64,000 nt of DNA. It comes from Filimonas effusa. GTDB taxonomy: Bacteria; Bacteroidota; Bacteroidia; Chitinophagales; Chitinophagaceae. Positions 8,390 to 17,158 of this stretch are shown piece after piece. The notes below the pieces were generated by a model, which was not told the origin of the DNA, searched no databases, and saw only the letters and a list, made by a program, of their open reading frames with translations. Position 1 is the first letter of the stretch. Every line of letters starts with the position of its first letter. Where the stretch lies: NCBI RefSeq assembly GCF_004118675.1, contig NZ_SDHZ01000002.1, positions 558,001-622,000 on the forward strand, given 5' to 3'. Made by a program: the position numbers and the translations under genes.

Positions 8390-11300
8390 TTAAAAACCAA
8401 TATTGACACCTGCACTTATCGTCCTTGATTTTGGATATGACAGGTAATCGATACCCAGCGGTGCGACGCCTGTGCCGGAGATCTCGGAGTTCACTTCCGG
8501 ATCGAGGCCGCTATAGCCGGTGATTACAAAAAGATTCTGCGCTGTTATGTATACCCTGGCGTTAGACAGGAATGTATTTTTCACATTTACGTTATAAGAG
8601 AGCGTGATGTTATCGAGGCGCAGGAATGAGCCATTCTCGATCCAGCGATCGGAGTATTGTTTAGGCTGATCGCGGCCAACGCCGCTGCTAACGGCGATCT
8701 CCATCACATTTCTTCCGGGCAGGTTGCTCAGGTAGCCGAGGTTGTTTGCGGTAAGGTTATAGATCTCATTACCTACGGAGCCTCTTGCGTTAAAACTAAG
8801 GGACCATCTTTTATAGTTGAATGTATTACTGAAGCCAAAAGTAAAGTCGGGTTGTGCGCAGCCTATTACGGTATCGCCAGCGATGAACTGTTCCACACCG
8901 TTTTTAACACCCTCGAAGCGGCGTCCCCAGAAGGTACCCATGGGGCGGCCTGGCGTTATGAGCTGGGCGTAAACGCCGGAGGTAAGGCCTTGTCCCTGTA
9001 ACGGGGCTGTTTTGATATTATCGCCTTTGAACTGATCGTTTGAAAGGCTCAATACTTTGTTGATGTTACGGCTGAAGTTGAGGCTGGCATTCCATTCGAA
9101 ATCCTTTCTTTCTATTACTGCCATACCTAGTTCCAGTTCAAGACCTTTATTCTGCACACTTCCCACGTTAGCCAGTTGTGTGCTTACGGCAGTTGGTGAA
9201 GGGACGGGGAGACGTAATAACAAGTCGGTTGTTTTCTTTACATAATAGTCGATGGTGCCATGTATTTTACCATTCAATAATCCGAAGTCCACACCTGCAT
9301 CAAATTGTCCTGTTTGTTCCCAGCGCAGGTTAGGGTTGGCGTACTGTTGGGGCAGCACTATCGTTATACGTGAGCCGCCTACGATATAACCTGATGAGGT
9401 AGCTCCCAATGTAGTAATGGAGTTAAGGTTACCAATTTCCTGGTTACCGGTGATACCGTAGCTGGCGCGCAGTTTCAGATCGGAGATGGTATTGGTATTA
9501 AAGAACTTTTCTCTCGAGATCCTCCAGGCTACAGATCCTGAGGGGAAGTAACCCCATTTATTTCCGGAGCCGAAGCGGCTTGAGCCATCGCGGCGTATTG
9601 TTGCCGTTACGAGGAAGCGGTCGTCGAAGTTATAGTTCACGCGGCTGTAGAAAGAGATAAGCGTGTTGCTGCCTTTGAAGGTGCTTACATTACTGATAGT
9701 GCTGGCTGCCTGCAGGCTGTACCATTTAAACTCATCGCTGAGGAAGCCGTTTGCGGTATTTCTCAGACCTTCTTCCACAAAGTACTGATAAGAATAACCG
9801 CCGATGGCGTCAACGCTATGTTTACCAAAGCGCTGATTATAACGCAGTACCGTTTCGAGGAGTTTGTTATAATCCTGTAATTTCTGAACAGAGGCATACC
9901 CTCCGAGGCCTTCGCCGAGTGGGTTTCCTTTGCTGATATAGGTATTGCGGTTGATGGTTTGGTTGGTATAGCCCAGGTTCACATTAACGCTCAGCGGCTT
10001 TAGAATTTTGTAGGTGGTTGACAGATTGCCTATGAAGCGGTTATTAGTAGTTTGGTCGGTAAGATCTGTTGAAAAGGAAACGGGGTTGACCCTATAGGGA
10101 GGCACGTGGTTATATCCACCGGTGGCGTTATAGACCGGGAAAGTAGGATTGAATACATAAGATTCATAGTTCATGCTGGTGCCGGCTTCGCTACCTACCG
10201 TATTGGACACTGGTGCGGCATTGCCTGAGGTTTGGCCATAGTTAAGCCTCAGGTCGAAAGTTAATTTATCGTTGAGCGCGGCATGGTTGATATTCACGCG
10301 GGCATTAGTTCTGTTGAGCTTTGAGGCCAACATTACCCCTTGCTGATTACCGTAACCCAGTGAGGCGCGGTATGTTGTTTTCTCGCTTCCACCGGTGAAG
10401 GAAAGGTAGTAGTCCTGCGTTTTTGCGGAGCGATAGATCTCGTCCTGCCAGAAAGTATTTGCGCCTTTATCTTCGTAGCTCAGGTTCAGTTTGTTGTTGA
10501 TGTCGCGGTATTCATTTGCTGTCAATACCGGTAATTTTTTTGACACATTGGATACACCACCTGATACGCTTAATGCGACGCGGCCTTTGCCGGCGCTGCC
10601 TTTTTTGGTGGTGATAACAATAACGCCATTTGCAGCACGGGAACCATAGATAGCTGTGGCAGATGCATCTTTCAATACAGATACAGATTCAATGTCATTG
10701 GGGTTTAAAGTCATCAGCGGGTTGCTGGGTTCCTGATCGAAGAAGTCGGTACCATTGCCGCGGATATTGGCCTGGCTAACGCCGGCGGAGGTTGAAATAG
10801 GTACACCGTCGATCACATACAGTGGTTCGTTGGAGCCGGTGAGCGAGGTACCACCACGTACCCTTACCGTAGCGGAGCCTCCTGGCTTACCGCTATTCTG
10901 GGCGATATTTACCCCGGCAAGCTTACCTTGTATGCTTTGCTGCGGGCTCAAGATCTGTCCCTGGTTAAAATCTTTACTGCTTACAGCTGCTACTGCCCCT
11001 GTAACGTCTTTCTGGCGCTGGGTGCCATAACCTACTACAACAATTGTTTCGAGGTCTTTATTTTCCTGCATGAGCAGGATAGAGAAGTTCCTGTTCTTGC
11101 CAACACCGATATCCTGGCTCAGGAAACCTATGTAGGTAAAGACCAGTACTGCGCTTTCGTCGGGAACGGTCAATTGAAACGAGCCGTCGGCAGCTGTGGT
11201 AGTGCCTGTGTTCTTTCCTTTTACCGTAACGGATACGCCGCCGAGGGGATCGCCTTTATCGTTGACCACACGTCCCTTTACCAACACCGGAGGTGGTGGC

Positions 11301-11716
11301 GGAGGAGTTGCTTCGAGCATTACATCGTTAACCGTAACAGCCGGAGGGGTTTCCTTCAATTTAATGACCACAGTTTTTTGCACTATGGAATAAGTCAAGG
11401 GCTGGTCTTTGAGGCAAAGCCCGAGGGCTTCTTGGAGGGAGACATTCTTTGCATGGACGTTCACCTGTTTTGAGCGATCGAGCACGGTGCTGGTGTAAAT
11501 AAACTGGTAGCCGCTTTGCATACGGATACTGGCAAAGACCTGTTGAACGGACGCATTTTCGAATGAGAGGGAAATGCGTTGTGTATGTCCTTCTGCGTGT
11601 GCAGAAAGACAGGTTACAAGCAAACAGAAGACAGACAATTTCATCGTTAGACACAATTTAAGCAGTCCAGTCTGCCGCAGGGGCAGGCCTTGGCTCATAA
11701 TAGCAAGCCTTTTCAT
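8390..11716 (-). CDS. SusC-family TonB-dependent transporter with STN signalling domain (pectin locus)
   Basis: The start is taken at the ATG at 11716 (MKRLAIMSQGLPL), giving 1108 residues; an upstream ATG at 11782 would run through an intergenic hairpin. Order of domains: long signal peptide ending LSAHAEG; STN domain (LSFENASVQQVFASIRMQSG, then LKDQPLTYSI); carboxypeptidase-regulatory-like beta sandwich (VKGRVVNDKGDPLGGVSV); plug with the SusC signatures VVVGYGTQRQKDVTG, RVRGGTSL and PLYVIDGVPI; 22-strand barrel ending in SAGVNIGF. The STN domain passes a substrate signal to the FecR protein encoded next to it. SusD starts just past its stop codon on the same strand. Imports pectin-derived oligosaccharides, by context. 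Confidence 0.95.
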   Translation of the reverse strand: MKRLAIMSQGLPLRQTGLLKLCLTMKLSVFCLLVTCLSAHAEGHTQRISLSFENASVQQVFASIRMQSGYQFIYTSTVLDRSKQVNVHAKNVSLQEALGLCLKDQPLTYSIVQKTVVIKLKETPPAVTVNDVMLEATPPPPPPVLVKGRVVNDKGDPLGGVSVTVKGKNTGTTTAADGSFQLTVPDESAVLVFTYIGFLSQDIGVGKNRNFSILLMQENKDLETIVVVGYGTQRQKDVTGAVAAVSSKDFNQGQILSPQQSIQGKLAGVNIAQNSGKPGGSATVRVRGGTSLTGSNEPLYVIDGVPISTSAGVSQANIRGNGTDFFDQEPSNPLMTLNPNDIESVSVLKDASATAIYGSRAANGVIVITTKKGSAGKGRVALSVSGGVSNVSKKLPVLTANEYRDINNKLNLSYEDKGANTFWQDEIYRSAKTQDYYLSFTGGSEKTTYRASLGYGNQQGVMLASKLNRTNARVNINHAALNDKLTFDLRLNYGQTSGNAAPVSNTVGSEAGTSMNYESYVFNPTFPVYNATGGYNHVPPYRVNPVSFSTDLTDQTTNNRFIGNLSTTYKILKPLSVNVNLGYTNQTINRNTYISKGNPLGEGLGGYASVQKLQDYNKLLETVLRYNQRFGKHSVDAIGGYSYQYFVEEGLRNTANGFLSDEFKWYSLQAASTISNVSTFKGSNTLISFYSRVNYNFDDRFLVTATIRRDGSSRFGSGNKWGYFPSGSVAWRISREKFFNTNTISDLKLRASYGITGNQEIGNLNSITTLGATSSGYIVGGSRITIVLPQQYANPNLRWEQTGQFDAGVDFGLLNGKIHGTIDYYVKKTTDLLLRLPVPSPTAVSTQLANVGSVQNKGLELELGMAVIERKDFEWNASLNFSRNINKVLSLSNDQFKGDNIKTAPLQGQGLTSGVYAQLITPGRPMGTFWGRRFEGVKNGVEQFIAGDTVIGCAQPDFTFGFSNTFNYKRWSLSFNARGSVGNEIYNLTANNLGYLSNLPGRNVMEIAVSSGVGRDQPKQYSDRWIENGSFLRLDNITLSYNVNVKNTFLSNARVYITAQNLFVITGYSGLDPEVNSEISGTGVAPLGIDYLSYPKSRTISAGVNIGF

Positions 11717-11723
11717 ACTTTTG
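11690..11723 (+). promoter_or_regulatory. Candidate antisense promoter at the first susC start codon
   Basis: On the + strand TACTTTTG at 11716-11723 fits the Bacteroidetes -7 consensus TAnnTTTG exactly. A TTGG at 11690-11693 lies 22 bases upstream, near the expected -33 spacing. A transcript from here would start near 11730 and end at the terminator at 11765-11798, antisense to the susC leader. The same CATACTTTT string could instead be a conserved start-codon context on the susC strand, so this is a candidate only. Confidence 0.4.
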
Positions 11724-11764
11724 CAATGTTTGGGTGAGAGAATCGGAAATCGAAACACCTGATC

Positions 11765-11798
11765 CGGAAGTGGCTTCAACACTTCCGTTTTTTATTTT
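11765..11798 (+). terminator. Intrinsic terminator opposing susC, between fecR and susC
   Basis: The arms CGGAAGTG (11765-11772) and CACTTCCG (11780-11787) pair perfectly around a 7-base loop. They are followed on the + strand by six T, an A and four T. Read on the - strand (the direction of fecR and susC) there is no U-tract after the stem. The element therefore terminates + strand, antisense transcription. It lies about 50 bases upstream of the susC start. Confidence 0.75.
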
Positions 11799-11821
11799 GG
11801 ACCAGGAATGTCTTTGTTATA

Positions 11822-13000
11822 TTACATTGTTACTACAATTGTTTTTTCCTGTATTTCAAAATGTACTTCGCCTGTCATTTCCAGCATTTTGAGCACTGTT
11901 CCGAGATCGACGCCCCTGGAAATGTCGCCATTAAAAGTCACGGACTCCCTGATCCTTCCTTTATAAACCGTTTCGACATTGTACCAGCGTTCGAGCTGGC
12001 GCATCAGCGTTTTTATATCGGTGTCTTTAAATGAGAAGAAGTTATTTTTCCAGGCGATGATCTCGCCTGTATTTACATGATGGAAGACCCTGGTGTTGCC
12101 GTTGGCGAAGGCCTCTACCAGCTGGCCTGCGTACATGAGATGTTCGTTGTTCCCATTTTTCAATTTCACTGCGCCTTCGACGAGAGTGGTAGTTACAGCT
12201 GCTTCGTCGCGGTAGGAATTAATGTTGAACTGAGTACCCAGGACATCGACAGTGGCGCTGCCTGCTTTTACCCTGAAGGGTCTTTTGCTATCTTGCGCTA
12301 CATCGAAATACGCTTCTCCTGAGACTTCCACTTCACGATTCGTTTTTGAGAACGATACGGGGAAACGAATGGAGGAGGCTGCGTTCAGCCAAACGCGGGT
12401 ACCATCTTCGAGCAGCAGCTGAAACTGTTTTCCTTTTGCGGTTCCGATGGTGTTATACAAAGAAGCATTATCGCTGTTTGTTCCTACCGGGAGGTATTGT
12501 ATATGCCCGCCTGTTTTTACTACCTGCACATTTGCCTGACTTGCGAGGTTGCCATCGGAAGCGCTGTCGAGGATGATGGTAGATCCATCTGCCAGCGTTA
12601 ACACGGCGCCGTCGGTTCCGGGTTTTATAACGGGTTGTTTAGTAACAGCAAGCTGTTTTGACGAGGCTGACCTATTATTGAAGAGGTAGACAGCCCCCCC
12701 TCCTGCCAGCAGCAGGATAATGGCCGCCGCTGCCATTTTCAGCCACCGGCGGTTGCGGTATGACGGGATCACGGGTGGCGCCTGGGTTTTTAGGACTACG
12801 TTACGGATGCGTTGGGCCTGTTCTTCGCCGAGCATATGATCAACAGGCAGTTGCCGCCATGCCTGCATCATATATTGCTTTATAACGGCATCGTACTCGC
12901 CTGATGCAATCATTTGCATGAGTTCCTGTTCCCGGGCAGGTGTACAAGTACCGGCAGTATAGCTATTCAGCAGTTCTATTAATCGTTGGTCCTGTTTCAT
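11822..13000 (-). CDS. FecR-family anti-sigma regulator (pectin locus)
   Basis: The start is placed at the ATG at 13000 (MKQDQRLIELLNSYTAG), giving 392 residues. The N-terminal cytoplasmic part (about 1-85) would bind the sigma factor. It is followed by one membrane helix (MAAAAIILLLAGGGAVYLF). The periplasmic FecR domain shows VLTLADGSTIILDS, GTRVWLNAASSIRFPVSF, VEVSGEAYFDVAQ, PFRVKAGSATVDVLGTQFNI and the C-terminal DUF4974-like part with FFSFKDTDIKTLMRQLERWYNV. It lies between the ECF sigma gene (69 bases upstream) and the STN-bearing SusC, the classic three-part trans-envelope signalling arrangement in Bacteroidetes. Confidence 0.95.
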   Translation of the reverse strand: MKQDQRLIELLNSYTAGTCTPAREQELMQMIASGEYDAVIKQYMMQAWRQLPVDHMLGEEQAQRIRNVVLKTQAPPVIPSYRNRRWLKMAAAAIILLLAGGGAVYLFNNRSASSKQLAVTKQPVIKPGTDGAVLTLADGSTIILDSASDGNLASQANVQVVKTGGHIQYLPVGTNSDNASLYNTIGTAKGKQFQLLLEDGTRVWLNAASSIRFPVSFSKTNREVEVSGEAYFDVAQDSKRPFRVKAGSATVDVLGTQFNINSYRDEAAVTTTLVEGAVKLKNGNNEHLMYAGQLVEAFANGNTRVFHHVNTGEIIAWKNNFFSFKDTDIKTLMRQLERWYNVETVYKGRIRESVTFNGDISRGVDLGTVLKMLEMTGEVHFEIQEKTIVVTM

Positions 13001-13069
13001 ATGACAATCCAAAAGTTGGATGAAAATTACATCCTTCTGAGATAAGGACAAACGAGCGGGAAAACAGGA

Positions 13070-13660
13070 TTAGATGGAAAGGAAAAAAAGTATCAAAAAA
13101 GAGGAGGGGTGTGATTCCATAAAATGCCGGATGCGGCGGAGGGCGGTAACCATGTGTGTTTTCACAGTATTGGGCGACAGGTGCAGTTGCCGGGAGATCT
13201 CCTCGTTTTTCAATCCGAAGTCACGGTTTAAGTGATAGATCTTGCGCTGTTGTGGTGTTAAGGACTGCAGGGCCTGGTTGAGGGCCTGCAGTCTATCTTT
13301 ATAATTTATGTAATCTTCTACTTCAGAGATCCCGGATTGTGCTCCGGCATGGTTTGCCAGAAGTGATTTTGCTTTGTATTCGCAGGCGTTCTTTTTTAGT
13401 TTATTGAAACAGATGTTCCTGGTAAGGACTGCTATCCAGGGTTCTGCTTTGCGAATGTTGCCGAGTTCTTGTTTTGCCGTCCAGATCCTGAGGAAGACTT
13501 CCTGCACCACGTCCTGTGCTATCACTTCGTCATGCGTGAAGTGCCTGGCATAAGAATATATTTTATGCTGATAACGCTGAAAGATAGCATTGAAGGCAGC
13601 TTCATGGCCTTCTGCTATCGCAAGCAATAATTGTTCATCTGACAAGCAGGCAGTTTGCAT
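13070..13660 (-). CDS. ECF RNA polymerase sigma factor (pectin locus)
   Basis: The 196-residue protein has sigma region 2 (AFNAIFQRYQHKIYSYARHF, with DVVQEVFLRIW) and region 4 (LTPQQRKIYHLNRDFGLKNE, LHLSPNTVKTHMVTALRRIR). It is the length usual for Bacteroidetes ECF factors. It ends in a very hydrophobic tail (SSFLILFFLSI), noted separately. With FecR directly downstream it should be held inactive until SusC senses substrate, then switch on the susC operon. It lies 75 bases downstream of the GH2 gene on the same strand, but read-through between them is not certain. Confidence 0.95.
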   Translation of the reverse strand: MQTACLSDEQLLLAIAEGHEAAFNAIFQRYQHKIYSYARHFTHDEVIAQDVVQEVFLRIWTAKQELGNIRKAEPWIAVLTRNICFNKLKKNACEYKAKSLLANHAGAQSGISEVEDYINYKDRLQALNQALQSLTPQQRKIYHLNRDFGLKNEEISRQLHLSPNTVKTHMVTALRRIRHFMESHPSSFLILFFLSI

Positions 13661-13735
13661 ATCAAAGCAATCGTTATCTCATAAAGTTATAACAAAGTTC
13701 AATACAGATCACACACCTGGGCTTTTGTTACCGGG

Positions 13736-16700
13736 CTATTTTTTTCTTATGAGGTTTAATAACAATTGTTTCGCTACGATATTGGCAGGATTGGCATCTG
13801 CGAGGTTCATTGACTGAAGGGCAGCGTTTTCGCCATCACCTTCTGCCCTATCTTCCTGTTTACCGGTAGTAAGGCATGAAACAATATCCAGCGTGCTGAT
13901 GATGATCGTACCACGGCCGTGAGGAATTACAGACAGGGCTGAGTAGACTTCGGGTTTATGATCGGCCACGCATGCTACTATGGTTTCTCCGTTACCTACT
14001 CTCAGTCCTGCTCTTTTCTTGTTATAGGTGGCAAGGGACTGGTATTCCCAGTTAAAGACACAATTCTGCGGGAGGCCTTCCAACAGCGGGTGTGCTTTTG
14101 TAAAGAAGTTTCCGCCATACCAGGTAGTTCCCAAGATCTTAGTTCCGCGGTAGTCCAATATTTCTTTTTTTGCCAGGAAGGAAGCCCATTGATCGACATT
14201 ATCGACAATCACCAGCATATTACCGTCGTTGACCCATTCGAGCAGTTCGGTCACCAATGGATTGCCGGTTTGTTGTGGTTCGAAAGCGCCAACGAGTAAT
14301 GTGTTACCATTGGGGCGGCCGCTGGTGAAGGGGCTGCATGTGACGCCTGCTGATTTCAGGAAGGCCGGAAGAACGCCGGTAGTATCGGCAACACAAAGAC
14401 CCTCTCCTATTCCTGAAGTGTTGAGAGTGACGGCAAAGACATCGTCGATGCCGCCGGCAACTATATTGTTTTCCTGTTTTAGTACTGCGGAGACCTTGCT
14501 GTATCCGGCAGCGGGGATCTTTATAGAAACGCCATTGAGCAACAGTTGTCCATAAGTGAAGCCGCCTGTTATGTTAACGCTGCGGGTTAGCACCGGGGTT
14601 GTTTTGCCGTTAGCATCGGTGAGCGTTACCTGGAGCAGGGCTTCCCCTTTCAGCTCCTTTTCATTAACGATATAGAAGTCCGCATCTATAGCATCGCCTG
14701 TGCGTACTACTTTGTGATTTAATTTAACTGCGACATATAATGGCTGGTTGTATTGTGCGATAAGCGCTGCGTCACCTTTCAGGTTGCGGTAGTTATCTAC
14801 GATACCGGAGTGGTTTTCGAGTTTCATACTTTCCCATCCGTTTACGGCGTAACCGTCTATGGTGTTATTGATCCTTACATTTTCTATCATTCTTCCCTGA
14901 TAATAGTAAGCGACATTACCCATTTTACGGGTGAGGCTGTCGACATTGGGGAATGCTTTTGTGAAGCCGTTTTCTTTTAAGAATCTATCATAGGCATCGT
15001 ACCATTTCAGATAGGCATCAGTTTCCCATCCCCTGTCTATGCCTGTTTTCATGATCTCGTTGCGGATGAGCTGGAGGCGGGGTGGCGTGCCTATGGCGCC
15101 TTCTTCGCCATAATAAATGATCTCATCTTTATGGTCGGTATATTTTGCGTAGTTCGTTGGGTTGTTGTAGAGGTTATCGTGATAAGTGCCGGGGCCACCT
15201 GCGTGGTGCTGATCGAACCAGCCGTAGCTATAGAAGGTGGTGTCGTACGGCATCATATGCAGTTTGAACCTGGGGTCGTGCTCCTTCATTTTAATAGCGC
15301 CGTTCGAGGAGTTGTAGGTGATGATACGGGAAGGGTCGAGCAGGTGGGCTTCCTTCATTTGAGCCGAGTCTGCCGCTGCCGGTTCTGCACCGCGTTCGTT
15401 ATGCATATTATAGATCACGAGAGAGGGGTGGTTTCTATCGCGCCTGATCATGCGGGTCAATTTTTCGCGGCGCGCTATCCTATAGAAGCTGGTTTGTTTT
15501 TCTTCTTTGGAATTACGTGGATCGTAGAGGTTCCTGGGATATTGGTTGCCGCCGGGTTCTTCGAAATAAAGCAGGCCGAGTTCATCGGCTGCATCGAGCA
15601 CATTTGTTTGTCCTATTGTGCGGTGGAAGTTGAGCATATTAAGGCCCAGTTGTTTGGCAGCCATTACCTGTTTGCGTGCGAGCGCATCGGAGGGGGCAAT
15701 GCCGTTCACGGGCCAGAAGCCCCATGAAATAGATGTTCTCAGGACAATACGTTTACCATTAAGATAAAACTGGCGGTCGCCATCCAGATCTTTTACTTCG
15801 AACCATCTGAATCCGAAGGAGCGGCGAAACCTGTCGCTGGTGGCATTGGCGCCTTTCCATTCAACAGTTATTTCGTATAGGTTGGGGTCATCGACGCTCC
15901 ATAATTTTGCGTTGTTTATGGTGAGCGGGTATTGGTTGATAAGCGCTATGCCTGTTTGCAGCGTTACGGGATAGCTGGCATGAAATGCCTGCTGTCCTGT
16001 TCTCTTATCGCGGATCGTTAATTCATAACTGCCTTTTACCGGATTGTTATGGAGGTTATGGCTTTCAATTTCGACCTCTATATGCCTTGGGTTGCTGGTA
16101 TTCTTTACGAAAACATCGCTGATATAAGTTTTATCGGTGGCCACCATTTTTACTTTACCTGTGATACCGCCGAAGCCGTGTGAGGGTTGCGTTCTATAGT
16201 CGCCCCACATAAAGTTCTGGCTATCGCGCCAGTCGAAGTTGCCGTTGGGATCGGTGATGCGTACAGCCAGATCGTTTAGCTGTCCGGGTTTCATTACTTC
16301 GGAAATGCTGGCAGCGAAAGGCGTTCCGCTGATGAGGTCGTAGCCTACGAGTTTTCCATTCAGGAAGACTTCGGCCCTGAACCTGGCGCTTTCGAATTCA
16401 ATGGACACCCATTTTCCGGCGAAGCTGGCGGGGATCATGATCTGCGTGGAGAACCACGATACGCCAAGGTAGTTACCCGAGACGCCGAAGGCATTGCCGT
16501 TTTTTCCCCAATAGAATTCTTCTACTGTTGCGGGCAGCTGTACCCGTTTGCCTGTTTTTTTCAGCATATTCCATCCGCCTGTGGGGGGATTGACGGGCAT
16601 GGAGCCGAGTTTGAGGACGCCTGCATACAGCTGGTCGTTTTGCCAGGTGGCTGCCGTGTCCAGCGATAAGTTCCAGTTGAGGCGGGAGAGCTCTATTTCC

Positions 16701-16783
16701 GTTCTTCCGGATCCGGGGGTTGGCTGGGCGGTAGTTGTTAATGCCCAGCAGGAAGAAATGAGGAGTAAAAACAGTTTGTTCAT
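13736..16783 (-). CDS. Glycoside hydrolase family 2 enzyme (beta-galactosidase/glucuronidase type), secreted
   Basis: The start at the ATG at 16783 (MNKLFLLLISSCWALTTTAQ) gives a signal peptide and 1015 residues. The GH2 domain order is visible: N-terminal sugar-binding jelly-roll (WVSIEFESARFRAEVFLNGK, LAVRITDPNG), immunoglobulin-like domain, then a TIM barrel starting at FRWFEVKDLDGDRQFYLNGK. The acid/base region is LVIYNMHNERG (Asn-Glu pair) and a probable nucleophile Glu lies in IIYYGEEGAIG. A long C-terminal extension with a DUF4159/ThuA-like look (LLEWVNDGNMLVIVDN, HPLLEGLP) follows. By locus context it may act on galactose- or uronic-acid-containing pectin side chains; exact specificity is not determinable here. 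Confidence 0.88.
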   Translation of the reverse strand: MNKLFLLLISSCWALTTTAQPTPGSGRTEIELSRLNWNLSLDTAATWQNDQLYAGVLKLGSMPVNPPTGGWNMLKKTGKRVQLPATVEEFYWGKNGNAFGVSGNYLGVSWFSTQIMIPASFAGKWVSIEFESARFRAEVFLNGKLVGYDLISGTPFAASISEVMKPGQLNDLAVRITDPNGNFDWRDSQNFMWGDYRTQPSHGFGGITGKVKMVATDKTYISDVFVKNTSNPRHIEVEIESHNLHNNPVKGSYELTIRDKRTGQQAFHASYPVTLQTGIALINQYPLTINNAKLWSVDDPNLYEITVEWKGANATSDRFRRSFGFRWFEVKDLDGDRQFYLNGKRIVLRTSISWGFWPVNGIAPSDALARKQVMAAKQLGLNMLNFHRTIGQTNVLDAADELGLLYFEEPGGNQYPRNLYDPRNSKEEKQTSFYRIARREKLTRMIRRDRNHPSLVIYNMHNERGAEPAAADSAQMKEAHLLDPSRIITYNSSNGAIKMKEHDPRFKLHMMPYDTTFYSYGWFDQHHAGGPGTYHDNLYNNPTNYAKYTDHKDEIIYYGEEGAIGTPPRLQLIRNEIMKTGIDRGWETDAYLKWYDAYDRFLKENGFTKAFPNVDSLTRKMGNVAYYYQGRMIENVRINNTIDGYAVNGWESMKLENHSGIVDNYRNLKGDAALIAQYNQPLYVAVKLNHKVVRTGDAIDADFYIVNEKELKGEALLQVTLTDANGKTTPVLTRSVNITGGFTYGQLLLNGVSIKIPAAGYSKVSAVLKQENNIVAGGIDDVFAVTLNTSGIGEGLCVADTTGVLPAFLKSAGVTCSPFTSGRPNGNTLLVGAFEPQQTGNPLVTELLEWVNDGNMLVIVDNVDQWASFLAKKEILDYRGTKILGTTWYGGNFFTKAHPLLEGLPQNCVFNWEYQSLATYNKKRAGLRVGNGETIVACVADHKPEVYSALSVIPHGRGTIIISTLDIVSCLTTGKQEDRAEGDGENAALQSMNLADANPANIVAKQLLLNLIRKK

Positions 16784-16973
16784 AACTGGCAAGCTTTCAT
16801 TTTTACAATACGCAATCGGTTGCATATTAGGTAATATTCGGGGGTGGAGCGGAAGAAATTTGCGCAAACGTTGCCGAAACAGCTGCGCGAGGGGATGGAG
16901 CGAAGATGGGGAATGGCAAAGGCAGGGAACAGGTGTGGGGGCTGGTAGTCAGAGATAGCGAAATGAGTGAAGC

Positions 16974-17080
16974 GGATTGGGTTGAGGTGGGATGGTTGGA
17001 TTGAAATTGGTATGAATTGGGTTGAGGTGGAATGGTTGGATTGGGATTGGAATGAATTAGGTTGAGGTGGTGGCGGGTGG
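16974..17080 (+). repeat. 40-bp tandem repeat, about 2.7 copies, G-rich on the + strand
   Basis: The block GTTGAGGTGG recurs at 16981, 17021 and 17061, a period of exactly 40 bases. Copies 16974-17013 and 17014-17053 differ at five positions; the third copy (17054-17080) breaks down after its first half. All G runs are on the + strand. The repeat fills the space between the divergently transcribed GH2 gene and the sugar dehydrogenase gene. No coding function is supported: the proline/serine-rich - strand reading frames across it are artefacts of the repeat. Confidence 0.85.
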
Positions 17081-17158
17081 AAACGCGCATGGTTTTTGAC
17101 AAAGAGGAGGCGGATTGCGGACTGATCCGGATGCTTTTGAATCTGTAAATTGTCAAAT

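Noticed and set aside
15131-15727. Long + strand open frame (198 codons)
   Set aside because: It is a shadow of the GH2 catalytic domain on the other strand.
16974-17080. CRISPR array
   Set aside because: The units are directly adjacent with no unique spacers, there are under three copies, and no cas genes are nearby.
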